From Strongylocentrotus purpuratus (lineage: Eukaryota > Echinodermata > Echinoidea > Camarodonta > Strongylocentrotidae): a DNA stretch of 64,000 nt. The stretch covers positions 31,403,059-31,467,058 of the forward strand of contig NW_022145615.1 in NCBI RefSeq assembly GCF_000002235.5, given 5' to 3'. Positions within the stretch are counted from its first letter, which is position 1; every line of letters begins with the position of its first letter. The notes beneath the pieces are model-generated. The model saw only the letters and a program-made list of their open reading frames with translations, did no database searches and was not told where the DNA came from. Both the position numbers and the translations under genes were made by a program. Below, piece after piece: positions 28,601-40,600 of the stretch.

Positions 28601-31600
28601 ACAAGTTCTCATATTTGTTACCTTCAAATTCTTTGTCTTGTGGTTGAAACCAGAGTTTTCAAAGTTGTTCCGAATGGTTTTTATCAAGTGTGGTACATCA
28701 CCAAAAAGATAAATCCTGTCGTCTGTAATCGAGTTGAAGAAAAAGTTATCCGAAATTCCTTCTGTCAAGATCTTGTAAAGACCACGATTGGGAGCAGCAC
28801 CATCGCTTACAATGCCCCGCACACAAAATCCTTGATGAGTCAGATACTCGATAGATTCCGTGACAATCCAGTATAATTGGTCGCTTGTGGCTCCCAATGT
28901 AGCGAAATATGCAATTGGACTTCGATATGAGGCGCAAATTGCTCGGATCATGACAGTGAGGATGTGGCTTGCCATCTTGGGCTCTTTGGCACCTTCGCAA
29001 TCCCTTGCATACTTCTGCAGTTCATCGTTAAGAGTTCCCAGACTTGTAAATCCCACAATTTCTCCAGTTGATTGAGAAAATACCAGTCCTTCACTGACCT
29101 TTATTTCATCTATCGATAACATTATATTTTTTTCATGCTGCTGCAATGAACTAAACTTAATGTCACTGCAGACCCGCTGAAAAAACTGGGCATTCAGTCC
29201 TGGTGGATTGTCTGTGAAGTGGGTGTATTGGAAGAGAGTTGTCTGATGAGGCAAGGTCAAAAATCCGGAATCTCGCAAAACATTATATGCTGCTGCTGAC
29301 TTTGCATGAAGGGCAATACATAATCGCAGAATTGCTGGATGCCATCTCATACCCGTCCCTTTTCTGTTCAGCCTTCTTAACTGTTCTTGCCACAAGAGTT
29401 GCTGTGGTGATTTGTCAGGGAACTCTTTTGCAATGCTATTCTCCTCCTGCTGAAGAACTTGGGCAAATGATTTACTTTCCAGCTCAGTAACTGACTTCGC
29501 CTCTTCATTGAACTTTTTTTTCACTTGTGCCTTGAGCCTCTTTAGCTTTTGATTCAGAGTTTTTTTGTTTGTTTTCTCTGTTTTAAGACGTTTGCTGAGC
29601 TTTTCCTTTCTCATGTAACGATGGTTTCCTTTGAGTGCTGGGGAATTCATGGCCTCACAAGTCTTATACAATTTGGCTAAGTCAGTACGATAGATGGAAC
29701 ATGTAGGACACCTTCCATCACTGGTGGTGACCAATGGGCAACTTGTGTGTCTCATTGTGTCTTTGGTTGGATCTGGCATTCTATGGATGTAGATGGGACG
29801 TTGCATGATAGAAGATTCTGAGACAACATATTCAGGATTTCCAGGGCATATGTGTGACTTGGATACCGCTTCTATTACTGCCATTACAGATTCTACCGTG
29901 ACAAGGATATCCAAATCCTTCAAATGTGTATGCTCCTTGGAAACAAGTTTGCTATAGACTCGTAAAGTCCAAAGTCCTGACTCACAGACAGACAAACACT
30001 GGGCAGAACTTCCATGTTCATCAAGAGTGATGAGAAGGACTTTTCCTGCTCTTCGTTGCACTACCATGTCATGCTCTCTTCCAATTCTCTCACATGTCTG
30101 CAGCAGGGAGGGTTCAGGTTCCTGTTCCTGTGGCGCAGTGCAAATACAGCAGTCATCAACATGTGGTTCAAAATTCCTAATCTGTATTCCAACATCACCC
30201 CCTCGCTTATTTCTCCCCGTGCCTGCTTTACGCGACTTCCATGTTCTCCAGCGCCCTAGTTTGCGGTCACACAAGTAGCATACAGAAGGTGGATGAATGT
30301 CATCATCGTCAATGCTGATGTCCAGAGATAATGCCCTATTGATGACTTTAGCAAGTTTCTCCTTCTTGACACTTCTTTCGGTGATGACGTCTCCACAAAG
30401 TCTGCACAGCCCCTGGAGGGCAGAACAGTGGTGAGATCCAGACATTGCAACCCTGTATCAAAAATTAAATAGGCAAAGTTGATTTAAATATATTTAAATA
30501 CAAAAATATTGTTACAATAAAAACAGAAATATTGCTACCAATATAATTTATGTTTTATTAAACAAATTTTAAAATGTATTTTGTTAATCGCCACAGCAAC
30601 TACCGGAGTCCACCCCAGCGAGCACAGGCTATAAGGCCAAATAAAAATAAAAACATGTTTAGCCTCCTGTTTTTTTTAAAAAATAGGAAGGAGGAGGCCA
30701 TTTTTTTGTTTTCCTTTCAAAATGGATGCCCGGTACATTTTTCCGGAAAATCAGGCTATTTTTCAAGATGGCCGCCATAATTTAAAAAAAAAAAAAAATC
30801 AGAAATAGATCATTTTGGAGTATGTTTGTCATCTTTTAATTCATTAAAGAAAAAAAAAAAAAAGGGAGGCGGCCCCCAAAAAGGAAGCGGGCGGGGACGC
30901 TAAACATGCATATCTTTTTACTTGGCCTAAGTATAAATGGCGCAGCCGGCCTCAGCCATACGCAGGGTCTAATCCAACTCCCTAGTCGTCCTTGAAGCTA
31001 CTAATTACTGGTACTATAGATACATGTAGCTAGCGGGATCGGGATGCAAAAATACAGGGAAGGGGAGGGGGGGGGGGAATTAACAACTTCTTAATAAACA
31101 GGGCTGTCAACCCTCCCGTATTTGGAGGGAGTCTCACGCCACCACGCTCATTCTCCTGCCCTCCCACCAGCTCGTAGCGGGAGTCTCCAGCCACCACGCC
31201 CTTCCTCCTGCTCTACCGCTTTGATGTAGAATCTCCCAATATGTGAAAAAACCTCCCGCCAAACATGGAACCATAATTAAATCTTCTTTTTTTTTTGCTG
31301 AAGGGGTGTTGAGTAAGAAATAAACTACCCCCCCCCCTCCCTGTTGTGTAAAAAAAATGAAATTGCATAGAGTCTAGACCTAGTCTAGATCTCTTCCCCA
31401 AATTTGACAGCCTAATTAAAAAAAAATAGGTCTAGGTCTAGACAGTAGACTAGATCTTGAAATGTAGCCCCGACTTGCAGGGAAAATGTGGACTGGCTTT
31501 GTAAGAAAAACTCACAGTAGTCTATAGTATTTTAAGATTAAGCCACTTCTGATGGAGCTCTCTTTCCACCCACTCCAGCAAAGCATAGATAGTTGATACT

Positions 31601-34600
31601 AATGCGTATTGACCTTAAGCACTGCAGTACGTGTAAATAGGCAGCATTTGAATACATGAATAGTCAATACACGCACAACATACAAATGCACATAATCATG
31701 CCGATGCGGTTGATCGGCAAGTTTGACAGTAGACTCGCAATTTTGATTTTTAAATTATTCTTTCTTACATCTGAAAGTTTAACAAATTGTATTTTAATGC
31801 TCTTTAGGTGTCATCAATCGTCACTTAAGTACTAAATTTGAGTGAAATCAGTCGAGTTTTGTACAGTGGTGTTTGAAATGTTGAGAATCAATAGCACAGC
31901 TTTTAATACACAGCCAGGGTAGTAATGCGGGTACGTGTATTTCCACCCACAACATGCAGCATGGACAGCCCAGCGAGCAGCGAGCACAGCGGCTTGCGCA
32001 TCGCCGGCCCGGCCGTAAGTACGTAATCGGGGTGAAAAGTGGTGATGATTTGACAACTTCTAACCCTCATTACACCAAATGCGCAAATATACAACACAAT
32101 TTCATTTAGTTATTTTAAGAGATAAAGCTTTGATCTACCTTCCTAGCTATGTCAAAATTTCGGAAACTTTCGGAAAATGTCAATAATTAGAAGAGAACAT
32201 GATGATGATGAGAAACTTACATTCACTCTAACTCACGATTTCCTTGGTCGATTTCGCTGGTTCAGATGGCTTCGTCTTCAGTAGAGTTATCCGAGCACAG
32301 CGAAAGCATTTGATAACCAATAGAAGGTTGCATTGTGCCATAAGTTGTCGATTTTCGTATTTTATATGTTATAGCTAATACATCTTCAATGAGTATAACG
32401 TCATTTTCTCGGTGCAACGCATGGCTTCAAAGCCTTTTTTTACGACCAAGTGTTTGGAGAGCTTAGGGAAGCAGGCCGCGTTGCGTAACACTTCGTAACA
32501 TTTGGATCGCCAGAGGGCATCTGTGGTCTGATAAGGGCAGCTGTTGATGGATTTGATGGCTGAAGAGGGTTACATTACTTGTTGTTAAGCCAAGTTAATC
32601 TTGAATATCTTTCCCTCGGGAAATTCTTTCGAGACGAAATCTCCATTTAAAACACCTCCCTGGTTAAACTGTAATTTTTATTTAAAGCCCCACTGCACTA
32701 CTTGTAGCTTCTTGCGCCCTCTATGTAGCAAACAATGCCTAATCGGTGGCTGTTGGTCCCCCATGGTCTCCTTTTTCTTATGTTTATTGAGAGCTTATTT
32801 GATGAGATAACCACCTGTCAGTGACCACGGAGGGAGGTCAAATCCCTCCTGGCTAAACTAGTGCAGATAAGACTGGTAAATATGTGTGATACTGTCCATT
32901 GATATGCATACATTATGGTGATAAATGTACATGTATGTAACCTGAATTAAAATTATATTAATACTAGTAAAACCATAAAATGTGTTCAAAAGGACCAAAA
33001 ACAATTTGTAATGGTTTGCTATCGTAGAATTAGCAATTTCATGTATTTCATGCAGCTTTTGACAATCCTAAAGTAGATACAACCCAAACCTGTCAAATCA
33101 AACCTGTCTATAGCGACCACCCAAGGGAAACTTAAAAAGTGGCCTTTGTAGACAGGTGGTCTTTGTAGACAGGTTCCTTTAGTACATGATTCAATGAGAA
33201 ACCATTTTCAAAGGAAATAACAAATGTGGCCTTTGTAGGCAGGTGGTCTTTGTAGACAGGTGGTCACTAAAGCATGGTTGACTACAAATCTTATTTTCCT
33301 CCCTCTTTGTAGGAGATGACGTTATCGACGAGAGCGATGATCAGGATGATGATGTCAGTAGCGGTGACGAGAACAAAGAGGAGGAACCTCAAAAGGTAAA
33401 AGGACTTTCCCTCCTACATACAGACACTCATTTTTTACAGAATATGAAACTAGGTTACGATGTGGAGCATGTCATGTAAAGAATTTTGGATGATCTGAAT
33501 TGGTCGCAACCTACCAATATTTATCGCAGCTCACTAAATGAGAGATAGGGGATTGTAAATTTGCAATTGAATGGAGTATGTATGGTATGTTTAGATTAAT
33601 GACAAATCTGTATAAGACAGGGCAATGACATGTGTCTCACAGCAGTTACCTGTAATTAGGGGTCAATGACTAACCCCTCTCTCTTGACCTTTGTATTATG
33701 TGTCATGGGCCATAAGAGTCTTCATCACACAACATTAGTGATGCAAAACTTCTATTTGCTTTCCAATGATTTCTATTGCAATCAGTAGTGATTGGCAAAC
33801 TGTTTAGTAACGAGTTTGTTAAATCTTGAGCTTAACGTAGGGTCACTTTAAGTATTGATTAAGAAGTTCAACAAAGGCCTAGTGATCTTTGACCTTTGAC
33901 CTTGACAGGGTGAAGCTGTAGAAGAAGGAGATAAACAGATGGCATCAGAGACTCAACAAAGGACGCCTGAAGATCTAGCAACCTACCTCAAATTCTTTCC
34001 TGAACTTGTCGACTTTGAAGAGGTAAAGATTATACATTTTTGGTCAAAAAATATTTAAATCCTTCTGGAAGAATAAACAAAAAAGTATTTCCGGTAAGGA
34101 TATGTGGAATTATATTTGAAATGTAGTGTATTCTCTTCTTATGTGAAGGCAAGTTTTCCCTCACTGTCTTAGTTTATTAGTTTCTAGTTAATTTGTATTC
34201 CGGATTTCTCTGAAGGCTTGAAGAGGATTTTGACTTTTCAACTAGAAAGATGTGGCTTTCAAGAATGTGATACTGTCATACTCTGTTAATAAGATGTTAA
34301 CAGAAAGCCTGTATTTGAATGATTTATTTTTTTGATTTATTTTTCTAGCATATGACTGAGCCTGAGGAAGGAGAACTTGAAGACGCATCATCTCAGCGTC
34401 CTGGGACCACCATCCACATACCCACCGCCAAGTCAGACCTACCAAGAGGTAGCTCCAGGATGGGCGCAACGACTCAAAACCTCAGAGAGAACCGCTTCAG
34501 TTTGCCAAATTTGTCCAAGTACGGTAGTCTCGTCACAAACTATCCTTCCAGCGATGATGCAAATGTTGATATTGCTAAGCATCAAGGCAGACAGGGCCCC

Positions 34601-37600
34601 GGCAAGGCCAACTCCAATGCATGGTTCTCGCAAGACAATGACGACTCCACGTTTGCAGGACACTTCAACCTTGGTGGTTCAGCCATGAATACAGACCTTT
34701 CGTCAGATTCAGTGCCTTCGTCATTCAGGACTACAAACCCTAGGGTATCTGCCAAACAGTCTAGATCCGTCCATAACCTGAGGCGTAGCCACTCGCCGAC
34801 CAAAGGAACAAAACATGGCAACGGTTTCAAGTATACCAGTCCTGAGCGTCATGTGACTGCCCATGCTCTTTGGGGCATCGGGGATGAGCACCCCACAGAG
34901 AGCATTGAGTTTGTGAGGTCATCGATGACCATCTCGAGAATGACCCTCCGCAGTCCCACCGACGTCCCGAGCTCGAACAATGAAATGTTGATGACGGAGG
35001 AGGTCAGTTTGGACGAGGTGAAACCTGATATGTATGGGGACACGTTAGCAAAGACGAAGAGAGTGCTTCCGTTCCGTAGGATTGCCCATCCTGAAATACA
35101 TGGACATTCGACCGGCGATTTGGTGGAAGAGTTCTATGACAAACCAGCTAGTGTCCAAAGGTTAGCATTGTTCATTCATTCATTCATGTCATTTGAGCCA
35201 TTGCAAGTAATGAGAGCTAATTTTCTCCTAATATTGATTATTGATTAAAACAATCGCCATTTTCAATATAATGATAATATTCCCCTGTTATATAGCGCTT
35301 AATACATCGATGATGTCTCTTAACGTTTATATTATTACCCCAGTCATCGGATTCAAGCTTGCCTGCACACAATGTATGCACATTTCTCCACTCCCTTGGG
35401 AGCTTTCCAGTCAGGCGTCATTTAAGCGCACACTTGCTCATCTAACCACATTATGGAAGGTTATCGTTTTCACTCTATTTTTATTTCTTGTGAATAACGT
35501 ATTATTTGGGGTAACTGTGCTCTGAAAACCAAACCAAATGTTAGATATATAAACATTGTATTAAGGGCGTTTACAGGGTACATGTACATGGCTGTTTTTT
35601 CTGAGCCGGCGATATGGATTGAAGTCAGGATGATCCGTAAATAGAAACCTGTCAAGCTTATCAATGATCAAGATAAAATCATGCAAGTTTATTCTCTTTA
35701 TCAAGGTTTCTTATATGTAAAGGCAACAGGATAATGTAATCACTTAAAACTGTCCATGAGTTAGATAAACTCATGACCTGGGAGGTGTTTCACAAAGATT
35801 CTAAGTCAAACTTAACTCTAAGTTGGACATAAATATCATGGAGAGCCATGTGTAGCCTTATAATGAAAAGCAAAAATTTAAGTATTTTAGGCTTTTCATA
35901 AATGCCACATCAAGAACATATAATCTCCCATGATAATAGAAAATATGAATGATTTGAATCAACATTTTATGCCTTTTAAAATAACGTTTGCAAAATATTT
36001 TCAAGGATGCTAACGGCTTTCCATAATTTTTAAGTCCAACTTGGGATCTTTGTGAAACACCCCCTGTCAATGATTACTTTGCAGGTGCCTTGTCTTTGAA
36101 GACATTGACAGGATGATCCACCCACATAAAGTGATAGAGAAGACTGTCTATGATCTAGATGAGCTCATGAAGAATGGAGCAACACGCTTTACTCCAACCA
36201 ACCATGGAGCACACAAGTAAGCCATTCATCACATTGTGGGATTTACTTGTCGTTTACATTTGAGGGAAGGAGGGGGGGGGGGAGGGGTAGGGGGTCATAC
36301 TCAAAAGGTTTCCTGTCTCTGTTTTCTGAGAGATAAAAGATCTTGAGTAAGGTGTCTTTAGGAGTACCACATGTTCTCATATTTTCAATACATTTTTTAG
36401 ATCATTTTAGACCACTATTGAAATTTGTGACATAATGTTTGACAACATTTTGACTATTTTGACTACGGTAGTTTTTAGTGACAGGTTTTAAGATGGTTTA
36501 ATGTTTCAGTTTTTAGAGCTTTATTTTTTTTAGGTTTTCAGTTCAAAGAGGATTTATATAAATCATACTTCTTAATGTTGGTGGTTTACGGCATAGATTT
36601 AACAATATTTGTTAACAGAAATATGATTTTTATATTTAAATTCCCATTTGACTATCAGTATTTTTTTAATGCTCATGTAGAAGTGTGATCAATGCACACA
36701 TGTATGTTAATCTCTTTTTCATTCTACTACAGGAACTATTAATATACCTAAATTAAAGGCTTATGAAAATGGCATTCTAGCTTTATTGTGACTGTGTACA
36801 AGATTGATCCAAATTTAATGCTAAAATATAGTTCTTTTTACTTTCCAGTTGATGTAAGGTGGTTTATTATATCTTTTTAATCATATTTTCTCATTATGTT
36901 TGTTGCAGCTCTAGATCTGGAGCTGATGGAGAGTCGCAAAGTCTTTCTTTCAATTCTTTGTTTGAATGCGGCAATCTTAGAAGAGCAATACAGGTAAGAC
37001 TAGCTTGCAATGGTCATCCCTTTGATCATAATTGCATTTGACAATATGAGAAAAATTACCATACACATACCTGCCAACCACCCCGATTTAGGCGGAGTTC
37101 CTCCGCTTTTTACATACCAACTCCGAATTCCGAGTGCATGCCTCAAAACTCCGATTTTTTTTTAATTTTTTTTTTTTGTTTTTAATTTTTTTTTTTTGTT
37201 TTTTTTTAAATTTTTATTTTAGAGTGTAATGCACTTGGAGAGTATATAACTATTATGTTTGTATTTTGAAATGTAAAGCGCCTTGAGCATGTTCATGTAA
37301 AGGCGCTCAATAAATACCAATATGTATGTATGTATGTATGTATAAGACTAAAGCATAACACAGCACTGATAATCAGATCACGCCGACATCCGCGCTCGCG
37401 CTCATAGAAGATGTACATTTAGTTCCGCAGTCACCCCCTGTGTACCCCCCCCCCCCCCCCCCAATCTACGGGCTACTACCCCAATCCTTCGGTGGTTCGC
37501 GACCTCGTAGTCCATCCAGAAAAATTTACTCCTAATTTCTCTTGTCTCAGGTTGGCAGGTATGCATACATGTACATCAATTTTCATTACTTGGTCTAGTT

Positions 37601-40600
37601 TCCCTCATTACTTGTAATCAAATGCATTTGCGTTCCATTTACTTAAAAGCACCAATTAGTCACTGCAATTATTTTTTGTTTGTGTGTATTTTCTAAAAAT
37701 AGAGATTCCAAGTTTTTGAAGTGATATATAACCCTTTGTGTTAATTTCAGTAATACCAACTTACAAACCCTGTTGTACCAAGAGCAATCAATGTCATCTT
37801 TTGAGAGAAATTTCTTCTTCTCCCCCATCCGATCTGTTTTTGTAATTGTGACTTAATAAGGCAAAACAAAACAGATGTTGTATTGCCCTTTGCGACCGAC
37901 CCCAAAATTTTAAAATCACCGGTTGGCTTTTTAAAACAGTTTTTTTTTTTACCATTTTTTAGAGAAAAAAATGTTTTAAAGCATTCAAAGCCCAAAGAGC
38001 GAGTTTAAAAAAAAAAAAAGTTTAAAAAAAATATTTCCTTCCGACCAACCGACCGACCCATGTTTTGGCGCCTAAAGGGCAATAAAACATCTTTTTTTTA
38101 GGCCTAATCATGGTTTATCTTGTGCCATAGTTCTGTTTGTTGAGTAACCCTATCAAATCACTTGTATATATTAAAGTGTCAGCTGTTTATTTCACACTGT
38201 TTAGAAGGAACAAAGTGACATCATTTGCTTGTTCATTTTTTTCCAAACAGGTCAGGAAGCACGAGTATGATTTAATCTTGAGATCAGATATCAACAGCAA
38301 CCATCATCATCAATGGTTCTACTTTGAGATATCAGGGATGCAGGCCGGTGTACGTCATCGATTCAACATCATCAACTGTGAGAAGGCTAATAGTCAATTC
38401 AACTATGGTGAGTTACTCAGCCTGATGGTACCTTTTTGTCTCGGTTTTCACTCGGTTAATAACCTTAATAGGCTCCTTACCTTTGAAATGATCTGCCCTT
38501 GAAACTTTTGGGGTGTAACCAGACTAGACAAAAATATGAAATACAGCAGTTTGGGAGACTCTAGGACTGGATGAAACCATTCTGGACAAATTAGCCCCAA
38601 AACGGCTGCTATTCTTTGGCCATGTTTAACAGTATGAGACCATAACACTACCCAGAGATACTCCTGACTTCTAATATTCATGGTGATAGACCCTGGGGGA
38701 GACCAGCCAAGAAATGGTTAGATTGTGTAAAGGCTGATTGTGCTACTAGATGTCTGGGATCCCTCACAGAAGCGACCAGAACGTCCAAGATAGGAAGATC
38801 TGGCTTGAGGTCATGAAGCAGAAGCCATCACACATCTCCCAGATGGTGTGGAAGGCTTAGGTCAAGGTCAATAATCTGCAAATGAAATTTAAGGCAGTAT
38901 TCTTGGAGGCACAATAAGTGGAATAATGGCAAGTATTATCATATCTACAAAATGGGCCAAAAATTGTTTAATTGAAATTGCCTGTTTTGATATATAGCAG
39001 AGATTTTAAAGCTGATATACTACAGGATTTTGAACAAAAAGGGAGTATTAAAATATGGTATGGTATGTGTTTGTCACAACTAACCTCTTTATCTCTCTCT
39101 CTCTCTCTTTCAAAACCTAATCTCGCTCCCCTCTTTTCTTCCCTCTCTTTCCCCATTTCCCCATCACTCTCCCTCTTTGACTCATTTTGTTTACTCTCTT
39201 GCTTCTCTTTCTCTTTTTTTGTCTCTTTCTCTCTTTACCGTCTCTCTGCTATTCGCTATGTCATCGTCTTGTCCATCTCCTCCGTCTACCTGTCTCTCGC
39301 ACCAGGCATGCAGCCAGTGATGTACTCCGTCCACGAGGCCATGGAAGGGAGCCCTCACTGGGAGAGGGTAGGGTCGGAGATCGCCTACTACAAGAACAAC
39401 TACAGCCGTAGCACCGCAGCCACCGGAGGTCAGAAGGGCAAGACCTACTTCACCTTTGCCTTCACCTTGACCTTCAAACATGACAAGGACATCTGCTATC
39501 TGGCTTATCATTACCCTTTCACCTACACGACACTACAGGTGAGAATGCGGTTGTCATCTTAAAGGCATTGTTTAACAATGTTAAATCTGAGATGCATGGT
39601 CCTACAAGTTATCAGTGTCTGTAATAAGGTGTAATATTGAAGCCCTAAAAAAAAATGGTTTTTCAAAATGATCATGAATCACCTCAAAGAAGTAAACATC
39701 TTTGAGTGCCGGTTTTACCATACTCATTTTCCCCAATAGACTGTAGTGTTATAAAAACCGTTAGGAACACGGAAAATGAAAGTTTGATTTCCAATCATTA
39801 ATATCTTGATAATCAGACAGGCGATCAGCTTGTAGAAGTCATGGGGTTCCTGACTGACCTAAAGGTTGATAATTATCATTGGAGCATGAGCTAAATCCAG
39901 GATTTGTTTTCAGAATCTGTGACAAAGTTACCGGATCTCTTTAAAGGATTGGTCTCAGATGTAAATAATCATATCTGATTGATATGCATGTTTAATAAGC
40001 CAATGACACACATAGAAATCAACTTCTCAAGTTTATAAATTTTGTTCTTGACTGTTACAGGTTCACCTGAGTAAGCTGCAAGCTAGTTTAGGAGAGTTCA
40101 GTGACATCTACTACAGGAAGCAGAGCCTGTGCCTGTCTCTAGGAGGCAACGAATGTCCAGTCCTCACTATCACAGCCAATCCTACAACTCTGGACAAAGA
40201 GGGCGTCTTGCAATTCAGTAAGTCAGAGCCATCTATACACAGAGTTTGGCCAAACCCGGTTTGAGTTGGTCACAATATGGTGACTACTGCTATGTTGGGC
40301 AAACACAAAACAAAAGAATATACACCTTGTTGTGACCCAGTGAAACCAAGTTGGCCAAACTCTCCTAATTAATGGCAATGCAGTAAGTCATCATGGAAAT
40401 TTATTAATTTCTCACCAGTTTAGATTTTGTGATTTATTAAGTGTTACATTTTGACCAATTTTTATTTCAAGAAAGTTAAGATCATTGGGAGTTTACGTAT
40501 ATATGAAACATTGATAGTTGAGAGTGAGTTCTGTGTGATCTTGAAGACTGGATGTTACGCTGAGCGAATCATTGTTTGGCTTTTAGCCTTATGATTTAAT

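Larger units (their letters stand above)
20036..31960. repeat. Direct repeat pair (~125 bp) near both ends of the inserted unit
   Basis: The sequence starting TAGGTGTCATCAATCGTCAC occurs at about 20036-20165 and again at about 31805-31930, in the same orientation, with roughly 85-90% identity by eye. Each copy lies 0.7-0.9 kb inside a candidate end. Direct rather than inverted orientation argues against simple terminal repeats; a small inserted element or segmental duplication is possible. Confidence 0.7.
19300..32663. mobile_element. Candidate boundaries of a two-gene transposon in CCP1 intron 10
   Basis: The left end CCAGGG (19300) continues into TAAATGGA with a spacer; the right end read on the - strand from 32663 also begins CCAGGG and reaches TAAATGGA at nearly the same distance, followed by weaker similarity over ~35 bases. 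Directly outside both ends stands TTAAA in direct orientation (19295-19299 and 32664-32668), as a 5-bp target duplication would. The span contains exactly the PHD-finger and transposase genes. Classical P elements make 8-bp duplications, so the ends are provisional. Confidence 0.45.

Noticed and set aside
25574..30452. Reading the transposase as a true RAG1 recombinase
   Set aside because: Only the N-terminal Cys/His region resembles RAG1; the catalytic part has P-element motifs and no RAG1 core signature.
39191..39511. Frames antisense and out of phase at CCP1 exon 17
   Set aside because: Shadows of the true exon and the adjacent CT tract.
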